From NCBI RefSeq assembly GCF_023230885.1, contig NZ_JALNWM010000068.1, positions 1-14,664 on the forward strand: 14,664 bases of DNA, read 5' to 3'. This DNA is from Desulfocurvus sp. (GTDB lineage: Bacteria > Desulfobacterota > Desulfovibrionia > Desulfovibrionales > Desulfovibrionaceae). Made by a program: the position numbers and the translations under genes. The notes beneath the pieces are model-generated. The model did not search any database, was not told the DNA's origin, and saw nothing but the letters and a program-made list of their open reading frames with translations. Below are positions 13,862 to 14,664 of the stretch, piece by piece (the first letter of the stretch is position 1; every line of letters starts with the position of its first letter).

Positions 13862-14664
13862 ATGAAGCAAGGCACCATGCGGACCATAAGCGGACAGGAA
13901 GACGGCCAGCGCATCGAATCGCGCATCCTGGAGGAGCGCGTGCAGCGCGCCGTGGCCCAGGGCGCGACGGAGCTGCTGGTCGAGGCGTTCGGCCAGCACG
14001 GCATCGGCGGCAGGCTGTGGCAGGGCGGGCAGACGCCCATCACCGTGCGCGTCACGGGCTCCCCGGGCCAGCGCCTGGGGTCCATGGGCTTTCCCGGCAC
14101 CACCATCGTCACCGACGGCCCGGCCTCGGACGATACGGGCTGGCTGTGCGCCGGGGCGCAGATCGTGGTCCGGGGCAACGCCTCCAACGGCACCGGCAAC
14201 GCCATGGCCCAGGGCAGGATCTTCGTCGGCGGGCACATCGGCTCGCGCGGCATGACCATGACCAAGCAGAACCCGCGCATGGCCCCGCCGGAGCTGTGGG
14301 TGCTGGACAGCGTGGGCGACTATTTCGCCGAGTTCATGGCCGGGGGCGTGGCCGTGGTCTGCGGGCTGGCCCCGTGCGACCCCGCCAACGTCCTCGGCTA
14401 CCGGCCCTGCGTGGGCATGGTCGGCGGGCGCATCTACTTCTGCGGCCCGCACCAAGGCTTCTCCGAAGCCGACGCAAAGCTGGTGGAGATAGACGACGCG
14501 GCCTGGGGCTGGCTCCAGGCGGGCCTTGCGGACTTCCTGGAGCGCATCGGCCGCCCCGAGGTCCTGCCCGAGCTGGCCGTGCGCGGGCAGTGGCAGTGCA
14601 TCGCCGCCCGCTCGCCCCACGAGAAGCTGGGCAAACGGCGCCGGAGCATGGGAGAATTCCGGGC
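13862..14664 (+). CDS. Glutamate synthase GXGXG-domain protein, 3' end missing
   Basis: The C-terminal beta-helix part of glutamate synthase as a separate protein (GltB3-like, related to the C subunit of formylmethanofuran dehydrogenase). In fused enzymes this domain is structural and contacts the synthase barrel. The frame stays open for 267 codons and runs off the window, so the protein is incomplete. Gly-rich strand repeats fill about 60-195, including GSMGFPGTTIVTDG (73-86), CAGAQIVVRGNASNGTGNAM (96-115) and GRIFVGGHIGSRGMT (118-132). GGAGAG (13849-13854) is 7 bp before the ATG. The gap to the preceding gene is 30 bp, so all three genes are probably one operon. Beyond the G-repeat part, the region from about 200 (EADAKLVEIDDAAW) to an Arg/Lys-rich end is less conserved and I cannot assign it. 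An FAD/NAD(P)H oxidoreductase gene may follow outside the window. Confidence 0.88.
   Translation, partial: MKQGTMRTISGQEDGQRIESRILEERVQRAVAQGATELLVEAFGQHGIGGRLWQGGQTPITVRVTGSPGQRLGSMGFPGTTIVTDGPASDDTGWLCAGAQIVVRGNASNGTGNAMAQGRIFVGGHIGSRGMTMTKQNPRMAPPELWVLDSVGDYFAEFMAGGVAVVCGLAPCDPANVLGYRPCVGMVGGRIYFCGPHQGFSEADAKLVEIDDAAWGWLQAGLADFLERIGRPEVLPELAVRGQWQCIAARSPHEKLGKRRRSMGEFR

Noticed and set aside
12203..14620. 805-codon open frame antisense to the glutamate synthase genes
   Set aside because: It is a shadow of GC-rich coding DNA: His/Gly/Ala-rich with no domain, opposite three recognisable genes.

Overview
The window is high-GC, densely coding DNA from a bacterial chromosome. Gene content and protein character point to the Desulfovibrionales (Desulfovibrio-like Desulfobacterota): a split-motif PilZ protein beside cheZ, a three-protein archaeal-type glutamate synthase, and yajC-secDF next to the glutamate synthase genes. 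The assignment is inferred from protein character and remembered synteny; no rRNA or other marker is present. I see no tRNA, rRNA, CRISPR array, transposase, phage gene or integrase.

Layout, left to right: (1) The 3' part of a PilZ-type gene and cheZ run rightward, ending at a perfect 62-bp palindrome that probably terminates transcription from both sides. (2) mgtE, a Mg2+ channel/transporter, runs leftward. (3) A 206-bp divergent gap leads into a rightward NAD operon, nadC-nadA-nadB, with a start/stop overlap between nadC and nadA and a 7-bp gap between nadA and nadB. Together these three enzymes take L-aspartate plus dihydroxyacetone phosphate to nicotinate mononucleotide. (4) A 382-bp gene-free gap follows, unusually full of inverted repeats and bounded by two copies of almost the same terminator stem. 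(5) Leftward, yajC then secDF encode accessory parts of the Sec translocase. SecD and SecF are one polypeptide, and the SecF half carries an apparent 46-residue insertion that adds two membrane helices. A 177-bp spacer with three strong hairpins separates yajC from secDF. (6) A 1058-bp gene-free divergent region holds the probable yajC promoter, about 560 bp of very C-rich DNA with G-quadruplex potential on the minus strand, an AT-rich island that is the likely gltB promoter, and a GC-rich leader. (7) Rightward genes encode the split glutamate synthase: amidotransferase protein, ferredoxin plus FMN synthase protein, and a GXGXG-domain protein cut by the window end.

Most of the window is core metabolism and secretion, so I do not claim a new system. 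The points most worth a second look are the enlarged SecF half of SecDF, the hairpin-rich block at 6505-6830, the yajC-secDF spacer, and the C-rich/AT-rich region upstream of the glutamate synthase genes.
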